A DNA stretch of 64,000 nt, taken from contig NZ_JAESDH010000001.1 in the NCBI RefSeq assembly GCF_019249295.1, positions 124,001 to 188,000 of the forward strand, given 5' to 3'. The notes under the pieces were generated by a model. It did not search any database. It saw only the letters and a list, made by a program, of their open reading frames with translations, and was not told the origin of the DNA. The DNA is from Alteromonas antoniana. GTDB lineage: Bacteria > Pseudomonadota > Gammaproteobacteria > Enterobacterales > Alteromonadaceae. Positions within the stretch are counted from its first letter, which is position 1. Each line of letters opens with the position of its first letter. The translations under genes were made by a program, and so were the position numbers. This document shows positions 8,839-18,218 of the stretch, piece by piece.

Positions 8839-10383
8839 ATGAGCCCAAAGCAGTTCGCATTTGTGCTAGCGATGCTGGTGCTGAGCTGCTTTTGGATATC
8901 TAACGCCCATGCTGGTTGTGCCGTCATCTCGCCCAAACCAATTGCTGCCTCAGAGCCCATCCCGTTAACACTTGGCACCCAAACGTTTGTCCTTTCCTGC
9001 CAGCTTGAGCAGGTCTCGGTATTACATTTTCCTATGGATATTGTCACTACCGCCAGCCTGACAGACAAAAACGGGCAAGACTTTAACCCCCTGCGTAGTG
9101 CGCGCAAAGCGTTTATCATTCCACAAGGTAGTTATACGGCGCGACTCACCGTCGAGGCTCAGCGGGAACGTTTTCTGAATATCATTGTTGAAAATGCCGA
9201 CGACGCGCAGTATCGCAACAGCGTTCATCTGGTAATGCTAAGTCTGTTCTCGGGTTTTTGTCTGGCGCTGGCAGTGTATGTCGGGGTACTTGGCAGCAGC
9301 ATCAATAACACGGCTTTCTATGCTTACAGCGCCTACATCATCAGTGCCGGGCTGTTCTTTCTCTTTCAGGAAGGGATCCTGAATGTCTTTTTACCCGGCT
9401 CGGCGTGGGTGAACTGGGTAGAAGTAAAATACGTGTTTGCCGGATTAACGGTATTTACCGCACAACGCTTCATTGCAAAATTGCTGGAGTTTCGCGCCAT
9501 CCTCCCTCGCTGGCAGTTGCTGGCGCTGAAAGGCGCCGCGCTGGTTGTCCTGTTACTGGCGGTATCTCATAGCGTTGTCTCCCTAAATATGTCTGCTGTG
9601 CTGGGCAAGGTTATGGGCGCACTGACGTTACTGATCATTGTGTTTATTACCGCTGCTACCGGCTTTGCCATGAAGCGCAATATCGCCAGTGCCGGGCTGG
9701 TGATGATAGCCATGATTATTATGCTATCTGCGATGGTCCTGCGTGTTTACCTGCACGATATCAGCCCATTTCTGCATCGGTATGCCCTTATTTTTGCTGT
9801 AGCCATTGAGTCGCTACTGTTGGCAGTGGCCGCAGCGGAGAAAGTGAAAAAACTGGGAGAGGAAAGGCACCAGGCATTCATTCGCGCCAGTATGGATCCG
9901 CTTTGCCCCGTGTTAAACCGGCGCGGTTGGGAATCGGCAGCATTGACGATGCTCAACAGCCACAAGGGCAACAATGGCTTTCTCAGTGTTGCGTTCATTG
10001 ATCTGGATGACTTCAAAACGATTAATGATACTTACGGTCACAGTATCGGTGACGATGCGCTGAAAGTAGTATCGCAGATACTGATTAATCAGTGTCGAGA
10101 GCAAGATCTGCTGGGGCGCTTCGGTGGCGATGAGTTTGTGGTGTTATCCCACTGCTTCAGTGAAAAGCAAGCGAGGCGCTTTATCGAGAGAATAGCGCAG
10201 CGAATGAGTGAACTGACCCTGCACATTGGTGATAATTACATAAAAATGGGGGCCAGCGTGGGTGGCAAGGTAGTGCAAACACCGCAGCATAATCTTGAGC
10301 CATTATTACAGGCCGCCGATATGGACATGTACAATAAAAAGCGTGAGCGCCATCAGCTGAAATCGGATAGCCTGACCGAGTAG
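8839..10383 (+). CDS. Membrane diguanylate cyclase (7TM-DISM sensor plus GGDEF)
   Basis: This enzyme should make cyclic di-GMP from two GTP in response to an extracytoplasmic signal. The 514-residue protein has a signal peptide (ALAFV-like hydrophobic start ending near NAHAG), a periplasmic N-terminal part, about seven membrane segments (roughly residues 130-335, 7TMR-DISM type) and a C-terminal GGDEF domain. The catalytic motif FGGDEFVVL is intact near residue 428. An RxxD inhibitory site (REQD) lies five residues before GGDEF, so product inhibition is expected. It begins seven bases after the GspE-like gene and is very probably co-transcribed with it. It converges on the CBM9-like gene. Confidence 0.9.
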   Translation: MSPKQFAFVLAMLVLSCFWISNAHAGCAVISPKPIAASEPIPLTLGTQTFVLSCQLEQVSVLHFPMDIVTTASLTDKNGQDFNPLRSARKAFIIPQGSYTARLTVEAQRERFLNIIVENADDAQYRNSVHLVMLSLFSGFCLALAVYVGVLGSSINNTAFYAYSAYIISAGLFFLFQEGILNVFLPGSAWVNWVEVKYVFAGLTVFTAQRFIAKLLEFRAILPRWQLLALKGAALVVLLLAVSHSVVSLNMSAVLGKVMGALTLLIIVFITAATGFAMKRNIASAGLVMIAMIIMLSAMVLRVYLHDISPFLHRYALIFAVAIESLLLAVAAAEKVKKLGEERHQAFIRASMDPLCPVLNRRGWESAALTMLNSHKGNNGFLSVAFIDLDDFKTINDTYGHSIGDDALKVVSQILINQCREQDLLGRFGGDEFVVLSHCFSEKQARRFIERIAQRMSELTLHIGDNYIKMGASVGGKVVQTPQHNLEPLLQAADMDMYNKKRERHQLKSDSLTE

Positions 10384-10533
10384 CTAGCGGGGCTAGATAA
10401 TCCTGAACAGTGCAAGTTGTTTAGAGCGCCAGAGCGTAACAAGTCAGGTAATTCAAATAAACGCGTTTGCCGCTGGCCGGGGCCAGGCTTGGATATCGCA
10501 ACCGGCCCCTTACCACCATGATTCGCTACAAAG

Positions 10534-11292
10534 TTATTCCGGTTTCACCAGCTTTATACGACCAAATACTGACGCATCGATATAGCCAAGGTTTTTATCA
10601 CCGTTAACGGGCTCTATCTCATGCGAGCCCATAAAATGCTCTCGCGTATCCCCTTCATCGGCGTCGCAGTAAGCCAGCATAAATCCGACTTCTTTGTCTT
10701 GTGACAACGCCACGGGCTCACCCGGTGCGGCGGTGGTATAGGTATCCGGATACAGTCTGTACGCCACTTCCCACGTCATTGCATAGGGCGTGGTGTCGGC
10801 GCGCTGCCAGGCGCTGTCTACATGGTCGTTTAACAGAATAACACCACGGTTATCGTTCTCGGTATCGCCAATATCTGCAACATTACCGTCCAGCGCGATG
10901 TGGTAGGCAAACGCGTTGTGATTAAACTGGTGTTTACCGCCGGACGCATCTTCATCAACAAAGATTTCTACGCAATCATCGTCCCAGTACTGGACTCGCG
11001 GGTCTGGATGCGAGTCGCGCAGCACATCGTCAATCACTTCCAATAACAGGTACATCTGCTCTTCATCCCACAGCAGCTTATATCGCCCGGAAAAATCCGC
11101 AGGTACCGGCACGTCGCCAACAATGTGATGGTCCAGTGCGTGCCATTGCGCTTTACTCCACGCCTGCTCTGTCACTTTCCCGTCGATAACAATCGGCTCG
11201 GAGGTATAGTGAACCGAAGTGGTTTCCGCTGAAACGGGCACCATCAGGCTGCTAAGCGCCATTCCTACACCCAAATGTACAAGTTTTTTCAC
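10534..11292 (-). CDS. Exported CBM9-like carbohydrate-binding protein
   Basis: The 252-residue protein has a clear signal peptide (MKKLVHLGVGMALSSLMVPVS, cut near AETT) and then a single domain of the CBM9-like family. The family signs are IDGKVTEQAWSKAQW near the start, a DFSGRYKLLWDEEQMYLLLEVIDD strand pair, and YWDDDCVEIFVD followed by F.Y.IALDGN and WEVAYRL. Such domains bind sugars or lie on periplasmic or outer-membrane glycan proteins; here no catalytic domain is attached. It stands alone between convergent and divergent neighbours, so substrate and partner are unknown. Confidence 0.75.
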   Translation of the reverse strand: MKKLVHLGVGMALSSLMVPVSAETTSVHYTSEPIVIDGKVTEQAWSKAQWHALDHHIVGDVPVPADFSGRYKLLWDEEQMYLLLEVIDDVLRDSHPDPRVQYWDDDCVEIFVDEDASGGKHQFNHNAFAYHIALDGNVADIGDTENDNRGVILLNDHVDSAWQRADTTPYAMTWEVAYRLYPDTYTTAAPGEPVALSQDKEVGFMLAYCDADEGDTREHFMGSHEIEPVNGDKNLGYIDASVFGRIKLVKPE

Positions 11293-11600
11293 TTCAGTCT
11301 CCTTAAGTGTGTCGCGTAATTATTACACAGATTATGGCGCACAGCCGTGTTCTGATGAATTTTACCTTACCCTAACCGTGACCAGTAACGATAGTGGTTA
11401 TTTTTCCTATCGTATTCTTTTATTTGGTTTTTTCAACTACTCAGCAGGCGCTTCCGCAGGCGGCTTGTACCAAACTGGCACTTCTGATGCTTGTTTGTTT
11501 ATGTGAGAAGACTGAGAGCAGTATAAGTATGAGGCAATCCAGCCTGAAAGCCGGACGAGAGATGCAGTCATTCCGGCGACAAGGTGGTTGAGAGGACAGT
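11293..11600. other. Intergenic region, divergent promoters expected
   Basis: About 300 bases separate the CBM9-like gene (-) from the coiled-coil gene (+). Small ORFs here are not supported. A Shine-Dalgarno-like AGAGGA precedes the start at 11601. No operator palindrome or other structure was recognised. Confidence 0.5.
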
Positions 11601-12758
11601 ATGACAGTAACAACGTTACCTAATGATGCAATAGCACAGGTTCAGGAGCTGGCAGCAGAAGACACACGTAACCGTGTACAACCAGCCAGTGAGACAGATA
11701 CGTCGCCTAACGGAAACCAGCGTGAGGGGAACCCCGCCGGCGCGCCTACCGATCAACTGCAAACAGCGGAACTGGAAGCCAGACTGGACGCACTTCGTCA
11801 GCAGCGCTCGCAACGTGAGCAGGCTCGTGAACAAGCAGAGCAGCGCGTCACGCAGCGCCAGGCACAATTGAATGATGCTCAGCCACAGGCTTCTCAGCCG
11901 TTGCCGCAACAGGATTTTCCCGAACGCCCAACTCAACCCCCGCAGCCAGGCGATCAGCAGGTGCGTGGAGACATCACGCAGGCGCAGCAGCAACAGGCTC
12001 AGGTTGCCGCGCAGCGTACTGACACCACCGATACCGTACAACAGGAGCAGGTACTTCGCACCGAGCAGCGAATTCAGCAGGATGTTGAACAACGCGAACA
12101 GCGTCAGCAACGCATTGCACAAGAGGCGCAAAGCGAGGAAGAAGAGCTGGCAAGACGCATTCGTGAAGACGTTGAGGCGCGCGAGGTAAGACAAGAGCAG
12201 ACCGCTCAGGAACAGGTTCGTGAACGCGAGGCTCAGCAGCGCGATACCACGCAGCGTATTATAGATGAAGCAAGGGAAGAAGCCCGTGAGCTTCAGGAAG
12301 AGGCCAGAGAGGCACAACGCGCCGAGACAGAGCGTTCAGAGGCGCAGCGCGATCAAGACCGGACAGAAGCTGAAAACCAGCAGGTTGATGCGGCGGTAAA
12401 CCCAGCCACACAGCCTGATTCAGCTAACCGTGTTCAGTCGCAGAACGCTACAACAACATCGCAGGACGCAGTAACCTATTCCTCTCAGACACAATCGATT
12501 ATTGAAGAAGTAGGCGAGCAACAAACCACGCAAACCACAGAAGAGCTGATTGAAACACTGCGTGAAGAGGCCGAGGCGCTGGAAACCTTGCTTCGCCAGC
12601 AGGCAGCCGGGGATGTTCTGCCCGACCAGGAACTTGATGCCGAATTAAATGAAGTACGCGAAAGCCTGCAGCAGGAAGTTGAACGCAACGCACGCCGTCT
12701 GCAGAATAATCAGCCTGCGGCCACCCGGCTTGGCAATTTTATTGACCAGGTGAGCTAA
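11601..12758 (+). CDS. Gln/Glu/Arg-rich coiled-coil protein of unknown function
   Basis: The family is not recognised. The 385-residue product has no signal peptide or membrane segment. Residues of about 50-260 are dominated by Q, E, R and A in repeats such as REQAREQAEQRV and EEARELQEEAREAQRAE, predicting a long, highly charged coiled coil. The region 260-310 is Ser/Thr/Asn/Gln-rich. The C-terminal 75 residues again look helical and amphipathic (EELIETLREEAEALETLLRQ) and end with TRLGNFIDQVS. The start is supported by AGAGGA eight bases upstream. A long open minus-strand frame across it is a codon-bias shadow. A structural or scaffold role is possible, but nothing in the sequence proves it. 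Confidence 0.7.
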   Translation: MTVTTLPNDAIAQVQELAAEDTRNRVQPASETDTSPNGNQREGNPAGAPTDQLQTAELEARLDALRQQRSQREQAREQAEQRVTQRQAQLNDAQPQASQPLPQQDFPERPTQPPQPGDQQVRGDITQAQQQQAQVAAQRTDTTDTVQQEQVLRTEQRIQQDVEQREQRQQRIAQEAQSEEEELARRIREDVEAREVRQEQTAQEQVREREAQQRDTTQRIIDEAREEARELQEEAREAQRAETERSEAQRDQDRTEAENQQVDAAVNPATQPDSANRVQSQNATTTSQDAVTYSSQTQSIIEEVGEQQTTQTTEELIETLREEAEALETLLRQQAAGDVLPDQELDAELNEVRESLQQEVERNARRLQNNQPAATRLGNFIDQVS

Positions 12759-13034
12759 CGCTTATTCTGCAATTTAACGATGAGATGTAGTTATGTTGCA
12801 GAAGATGCCCCGGGCGAACCGTGGTGCTGTAGCAATGCCATTAATGATTGCTGAGCGCGCCTTGTAGTAACACTGGCTTAACCAGTAAACATGTCAGATG
12901 CTGGCTGTTTTATTTGCGGTTATAGTGTGATGCGAACACACACTCAGTGTTCAATGGCCGACTAACAGTTATTGGCAGGAAATGCGACAACGCGCAGATA
13001 ACAGGCGTTGTCACATGGCAGGCAGTTGTTTAGG

Positions 13035-13841
13035 CTAGGTTAGCAGCGCGCTGTCTACCTCAACGAACTTCTCGAACTGCGGCTTGGCGAAATAGTAGCC
13101 CTGCTGCTTTGTTATCCCGATATCGGCCAGACAATCACGCTCGGCGCGGGTCTCAATGCCTTCTGCCAGCACATCAATGCCCAGCTCCTGACACAGGTTA
13201 TACAGATGCGACACAATAACGCGTTGTTTTTTATCTTTGTCGATATCACGCACCAGACTCATGTCTACCTTAATCATATTGGGCGACAATCTGGCCATCC
13301 ATTCTAAATTGGCATAGCCCGATCCAAAATCGTCCAGCGCGGTTCTGAAGCCCATCGAGTTATAGTGGTTAATGATGTTTTGCAGGTGCGCAAGGTCTGC
13401 GATGTGGTCGGTCTCTACCACTTCAAAGCTAATCTGCTCGATTGGGAAACCATACTTCTCAGCGGCTTTTAACGTAGTACGAATGCAGTGTTCAGGCTTA
13501 TAGATAGCGCCCGGCATAAAGTTAATGCTGAGAATTTTATCCATGTTGGCTTCTGCGGCCAGCGCAATGGCTTTTACGCGACAGGTTTGGTCGAACCGGT
13601 AGATATTCTTAGCCGTTACCTGATTAATGACGGTGTAGGCAGGCTCGCCATTTAATCCCCGAACCAGGCTTTCGTAACCAATTACCGACTTACTTTGCAG
13701 ATCGACCAACGGCTGGAATGCCATTGAAAAGTCGAAATCCAGCGCTTCACCATTACGGCAGGCATCACAGGACAGCTTTTCTGCTGACTCGTCGGTAGCG
13801 TAGGCGGGTAATTCTTTAACGGCGATATTGTCGAGGCGCAA
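13035..13841 (-). CDS. EAL-domain cyclic di-GMP phosphodiesterase
   Basis: This is a stand-alone EAL domain that should hydrolyse cyclic di-GMP to pGpG in the cytoplasm. The 268-residue protein has a short N-terminal stretch with CDAC (25-28) and then the EAL core. The signature is ESL (E57) rather than EAL, but the catalytic set is present: N107, E143, D170/D171 in DDFGSGYAN, K191, E227 in AEGIE and Q247. It therefore looks active. The start codon is TTG behind a perfect AGGAGG (13851-13846). No sensory domain is attached, so it may be controlled by expression or by a partner. It lies downstream of the hybrid sensor gene on the same strand, with a gap of about 150 bases. Confidence 0.88.
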   Translation of the reverse strand: MRLDNIAVKELPAYATDESAEKLSCDACRNGEALDFDFSMAFQPLVDLQSKSVIGYESLVRGLNGEPAYTVINQVTAKNIYRFDQTCRVKAIALAAEANMDKILSINFMPGAIYKPEHCIRTTLKAAEKYGFPIEQISFEVVETDHIADLAHLQNIINHYNSMGFRTALDDFGSGYANLEWMARLSPNMIKVDMSLVRDIDKDKKQRVIVSHLYNLCQELGIDVLAEGIETRAERDCLADIGITKQQGYYFAKPQFEKFVEVDSALLT

Positions 13842-13997
13842 GCGTCCTCCTCTTACTTGTCATACATTAAAATAGTTTAACGTCGTGCTTTGAGAAAACA
13901 AGCTTCGTCTCTTATACCGTCGTCAACTATCGATTTCCTGCATATTTTATGTTCTCAGCGTCGTTCAAAAAACTGTTAACGCTCACAGTTTGTCCTC

Positions 13998-16900
13998 TTA
14001 GTTCAGGGATGATGATTTCACTATTGCCTCATCCTGATAGCACTTAGGCGACTTGCCGTACTTTTGTTTGAAGCAACTACTAAAATAAGACGGTGTACCA
14101 AAACCAACACCGTAGGCTACATGTGTGATTTGCTCACCACTGGCTAGTCTTACGCCGGCTTTTGTTAACCTGTGATTTCTGAGAAATTCTGTAAAGGAAG
14201 TACCGAACAAATCTGATACTTTTCGGTTCAGTTGCCGCTCACTAATAAGCAACAGGCTCGCGGCGTCCGCCCTTCCCCACTTTTCATTAGGGTAATTCTT
14301 TTCAACCACTGCTAAAAAGTTTGTATAGAACTCCATGTCTTTTCGGCTGGCAAATTGAGGGATATCTTGCGCTTCTTTGCCAGCTACTGAAGGTTGATTA
14401 AGTTCTATGTGCTCGGATATTTTGTTTCGGTTGCTTAATATGTTTCGAATTTTAATTAACAATTCGTCACCATCGAAAGGCTTAGTAATAAAGTCGTCAA
14501 TTTCCTGTTCCCAAGCAGACGACTTTAGCTCCTTATCCTCATGCGCAGTCAACATAACAAATGGGATAAGATTTAACGTTTCCGACTCTTTTATATGCTT
14601 TGCGAGATTGACCCCGTTAAGGTGAGGCATTTCAAGATCACTGATGATTACATCCGGTTGATAAACCTGCAGCACATCTATTGCATGCTGACCATTTCTT
14701 GCTGTGACACAATTGTAGTAGGGCTCAAGGAGGTTGCAGAGGTAAAACCGCATATCCCGGCTGTCGTCTACGACAAGAATTAAAGGCTTTTCTCTGTCGA
14801 GCTCTTCAATGTCGACCTGCTCTTCTACCTCATCATCTCCACTGTAGTCAGCGAGCGGTACCCATTCTCGCTCTGGGGGTAGTGCGATTTCAGAACAAGT
14901 CACTGGCAGTGTGACAGTAAATGTACTTCCTTCACCTTCTTTGCTCTTTAATTCAACACTGCCACCATTTACCCTAGTAAGCTCTTTTACCATGGCGAGC
15001 CCAATGCCAGTTCCCTCTTCGCTCACACTATTTAACTGACTAAAGCGCTGAAAAATCGACTCGAAGTCGCTCTCGCTGATGCCGACTCCTTCATCAACAA
15101 CCCGAATGGTTACGCTGTCCTCATCCACTTTTACCCGGACTCTAATGGTAGTTTTTGAGTCAGAATATTTACTGGCATTGACAACAAGGTTCGTGACTAT
15201 TTTTTCCAGGGAGTCCTCGATAAGAATAAGAACGGCATCACCATCTACCTTCACATCAAGTACCTGCGACTTGAAGTCTGTAAGTGCCTGCATCTGAATA
15301 CACAGCCCTTCAATACACTCCTTAATCTGAATAGGTTTACGTGGAAGTTTGGTAACTGACTCTAAACGCTCAATTTGAATAACCTGATTCACCAAACACT
15401 GAAGCTTATGCGCTTGATTTAATGCAATTTCAATCCGCTTCTTATTTGCTTTATCGTCTTTCGGGTTATCTCTTATTTCTTTGAGAGGCTCTCGAATAAG
15501 CATTACTGGTGACTTAATTTCGTGAGCAATGTCGCTGAACATTTTTTGTTTTTTTGCAATATCTTCTTTAAGTCCCATTAAACGCTCGCTTAAAACTTCA
15601 TCCTTCTTACTATTTTTAAGCAATATTGCGTCAAAAGCTTCAGATAGCTTGTGCCGATACTTCCCTCTGAAAATATAAGCTATAGCAAACAAGATAAAAG
15701 CATAAATATAGAACGCGTACCAAGATAGAAGTGGTGGGGGTTCAATCTCGATTTTAAGATTTGATACCGGTTGCTTCTCGACGCTGTATGGATCAACCAC
15801 TCTTGCTTGCAGGCTATACTCTCCGTAATCAAGAAGATCGATGACTACTCTACCAGAGGAGCCATCTAACACTCTCCATTCATCAAATAATCCGAGCATG
15901 CGATACTCGATATCCTGATCATATCTTGCTGTAAAATTGCTGGACGCCATTTTAATGTTAACTCGATCAATTAACCGACGTGTATATATGTTTGAAATGC
16001 CTTCGCTTAACGAAGCCCCCATCAAAAAGGTTTTATCCGGTCCTTCCACAGCGGTTACTTCTAAAAATTCAACATGACTTGTTCTATGTCGCTTTTCTTC
16101 TAACGATCGAAGAAGTTTTGTCTTATCGAAAATATATGAGTAACGGTCACCAACTACCAGTACGTTTGAGCTGCTTACCTCGTATATCCCTCTATACTCG
16201 AAATCAACGTCTACAACACCATCGTTGTCACCTATAAGATGCGCTATTTTATTTTTTTGATCGTAAACAAAAGCCCCTCGGTTTGTTGTGAACAATAGGT
16301 TGTTATCGTCAAGCCTCAAACCTCCACGAATGAACTTAGCAGCTTGCAGCTCACGTGCTGTGTCCCCAAGTATTTCATAACTACCCAGATCTAGGTTCAA
16401 AATGCCGCTACCGGATGTGCAGACCCATACAATATCTTCACCACTATCTAGTAAGCAGTTTATTTGTGAGAAACTTGTATTTGGAATTGGTATTTCTTTC
16501 CACGTTGCCCTCGAATGCTGTATGAAAACTCTCGCGTCATCCGTGGCAACAACCAGATCGTTTTTGTCCGTAAATAATAAATTTGTTACCTTTCCCGGTG
16601 CTTCATAAGTATCTACAACTTCTCCTTCTCTTATCTCGACTATTTCTTCTCTTCCTCCTCTCTCGATGTAGAGCAAAGCTCCATCTGTTAGCTCAAAAGA
16701 TTTTATGTTTTCACCTTCACATAAAGCCTTTTTAGTTACTGCATAATTACTCTTACTTTGGTTAAGCAAGCTTTTTATCACTGCACAACCAAACTGCTCT
16801 AACTCTAATGAGCTTCGCTTTATAAAACCGTTATTGGTTGCTAGTTGATAGATGCCATCCTGTGTTCTGATATTGACATCACCTTTCACACGCTTGACAT

Positions 16901-17972
16901 CTTTTATATTCCCGTAGAACGGTTTACCAGATTCGGATATGTAGTCAAAAGAAGTCGCTAGGTGGGGAATTATGATTAATCCCTTTTGAGACGATGCGAA
17001 GACAAGTTCTCCATTGGCTGTTTCGGATATGCTTGTCACAGACTCGATTGCCGCAGACGACAAGAATGGCTCTAAAAACTCTGGTTTGACAACCTTCCCC
17101 GCGACAGAATCTAATTTAAACAGGCCACCGGCCGCAAGCCACAATGAGCCTTGTTTATCCTGATAGATAGAATCAATCTCATATGACAGAGTTAATCCAC
17201 TAGCAACGGGGTAAAATTGTATATTTTCTTTTTCAACACTGTAAATTCCCTCCGGCCCGGCTATGTAAAAGACGGAATCGATATATTCGATAAGAGAGAT
17301 TTCGGTGAGTTTATCAAATTGCGGAAAACCGTCGTTTACCGCTACCTTTCTGGCGTTAAGAGAAGGGTCAAGAACAAATACCTGGTTATTAGCTACAAAG
17401 TAAACATTTCCCCCCGGGTCTTTTGTGAGCGAGTAGATATTTTCTAGATGCTTACCATCTACACTTACAATCTCTTTCACTACATCTTCTGACTTTTTGT
17501 CAAAAATTAATAAGCCAGTAATAGTTGACGCAATCAAATGCCTCTCTGTTTCTTCGACACTCCATACGTAGCCTATTTTGGGATGACTGCTCTGAAGAGT
17601 TCTCAGTTTATATCTTGAGGGATCATAATGATGGAGACCACTTCCATATTCAGCTATCCACAGCCCTCCGTCTTCAGATCTAGATAAGTCCGCAATAACG
17701 CCATTGCCCAGCAAGCTGGTTCTGTAATCAAATACTTTGGAGCTAGCTCCTACTACCGAAAATAAACCATTTTCAGCACCCAAATATATTTCACCATCTA
17801 TAGTCTCAATGTCTCTGATAATTCCTGTGGTAATTCCTTCGAATCTGAGGTTTCCGAATTCTGAAAAGCCAGAGGCTTTCGCAAAGTTAAAAATTTGAGC
17901 CAGTACTACTGCAAAAAATGAGACATTTACAAAAAAAGTCACATCACCGCACTTCCTTGTCCTAGTTTTCAT
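13998..17972 (-). CDS. Hybrid two-component system protein (propeller, kinase, receiver, AraC)
   Basis: This 1324-residue protein joins a whole signalling route in one chain. After a signal peptide comes a long periplasmic sensor of Reg_prop beta-propeller repeats (for example GLWIAEYGSGLHHYD and GSLWLAAGGLFKLD) to about residue 660, a Y_Y_Y-type Ig-like domain (to about 745), and one membrane helix (about 750-770). A HisKA domain with AHEIKSPV (His near 815) and a HATPase with GTGIGLAMVKE follow. The receiver has its phospho-acceptor Asp in ISDLEMPH (about 1110), and an AraC-type DNA-binding domain ends the chain. Such hybrids in Bacteroidetes sense glycan fragments and activate their utilisation loci. 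Here no glycan locus is adjacent; the divergent neighbour, 75 bases away, encodes a small leader-bearing peptide. By eye the gene is more AT-rich than its surroundings, which hints at transfer. Confidence 0.92.
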   Translation of the reverse strand: MKTRTRKCGDVTFFVNVSFFAVVLAQIFNFAKASGFSEFGNLRFEGITTGIIRDIETIDGEIYLGAENGLFSVVGASSKVFDYRTSLLGNGVIADLSRSEDGGLWIAEYGSGLHHYDPSRYKLRTLQSSHPKIGYVWSVEETERHLIASTITGLLIFDKKSEDVVKEIVSVDGKHLENIYSLTKDPGGNVYFVANNQVFVLDPSLNARKVAVNDGFPQFDKLTEISLIEYIDSVFYIAGPEGIYSVEKENIQFYPVASGLTLSYEIDSIYQDKQGSLWLAAGGLFKLDSVAGKVVKPEFLEPFLSSAAIESVTSISETANGELVFASSQKGLIIIPHLATSFDYISESGKPFYGNIKDVKRVKGDVNIRTQDGIYQLATNNGFIKRSSLELEQFGCAVIKSLLNQSKSNYAVTKKALCEGENIKSFELTDGALLYIERGGREEIVEIREGEVVDTYEAPGKVTNLLFTDKNDLVVATDDARVFIQHSRATWKEIPIPNTSFSQINCLLDSGEDIVWVCTSGSGILNLDLGSYEILGDTARELQAAKFIRGGLRLDDNNLLFTTNRGAFVYDQKNKIAHLIGDNDGVVDVDFEYRGIYEVSSSNVLVVGDRYSYIFDKTKLLRSLEEKRHRTSHVEFLEVTAVEGPDKTFLMGASLSEGISNIYTRRLIDRVNIKMASSNFTARYDQDIEYRMLGLFDEWRVLDGSSGRVVIDLLDYGEYSLQARVVDPYSVEKQPVSNLKIEIEPPPLLSWYAFYIYAFILFAIAYIFRGKYRHKLSEAFDAILLKNSKKDEVLSERLMGLKEDIAKKQKMFSDIAHEIKSPVMLIREPLKEIRDNPKDDKANKKRIEIALNQAHKLQCLVNQVIQIERLESVTKLPRKPIQIKECIEGLCIQMQALTDFKSQVLDVKVDGDAVLILIEDSLEKIVTNLVVNASKYSDSKTTIRVRVKVDEDSVTIRVVDEGVGISESDFESIFQRFSQLNSVSEEGTGIGLAMVKELTRVNGGSVELKSKEGEGSTFTVTLPVTCSEIALPPEREWVPLADYSGDDEVEEQVDIEELDREKPLILVVDDSRDMRFYLCNLLEPYYNCVTARNGQHAIDVLQVYQPDVIISDLEMPHLNGVNLAKHIKESETLNLIPFVMLTAHEDKELKSSAWEQEIDDFITKPFDGDELLIKIRNILSNRNKISEHIELNQPSVAGKEAQDIPQFASRKDMEFYTNFLAVVEKNYPNEKWGRADAASLLLISERQLNRKVSDLFGTSFTEFLRNHRLTKAGVRLASGEQITHVAYGVGFGTPSYFSSCFKQKYGKSPKCYQDEAIVKSSSLN

Positions 17973-18047
17973 TTTATTACCTTTACATTTTACGTAACTT
18001 TAATTTGTGCCTTGATTTGCACGATTTTTAATCAGAGGATAATTTTT

Positions 18048-18215
18048 ATGAATACAGAACAATTTTCAAACATGCAAGAGTTAAGTGAATCCGATTGCGA
18101 AACAATAACCGGTTCTGGAGGAAGGTTTATTTATTTGGAGGACTCTCTAAAACCTATTGAGGAACCTGTTCCGCACAGACCCCACAAGCCAAAAGGTCCA
18201 AAGGACGATATATAA
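18048..18215 (+). CDS. Small peptide with double-glycine-type leader (putative secreted peptide precursor)
   Basis: This 55-residue product resembles precursors exported by peptidase-containing ABC transporters. The N-terminal part ends in ELSESDCETITGSGG, close to the bacteriocin-type double-glycine leader pattern (L and I spaced eight apart, acidic LSE region, small-residue end). Cleavage would follow G22-S23 by the L(-12)/I(-4) spacing, or G24-G25. The remaining roughly 30 residues are basic, acidic and proline-rich (six Pro, no Cys), ending PKGPKDDI. The ATG at 18048 is chosen because AGAGGA lies eight bases upstream; an in-frame TTG at 18012 is the alternative. It is divergent from the hybrid sensor and its stop lies only three bases from the HAD gene's stop. 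Whether it is a signal, a bacteriocin or something else is unknown. No C39 transporter is in the window. Confidence 0.6.
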   Translation: MNTEQFSNMQELSESDCETITGSGGRFIYLEDSLKPIEEPVPHRPHKPKGPKDDI

Positions 18216-18218
18216 ATT

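Noticed and set aside
11616-12317. Minus-strand open frame of 233 codons across the coiled-coil gene
   Set aside because: It is antisense to a strongly biased Q/E/R-rich frame, has a Leu/Cys-rich composition typical of such shadows, and lacks a ribosome-binding site.
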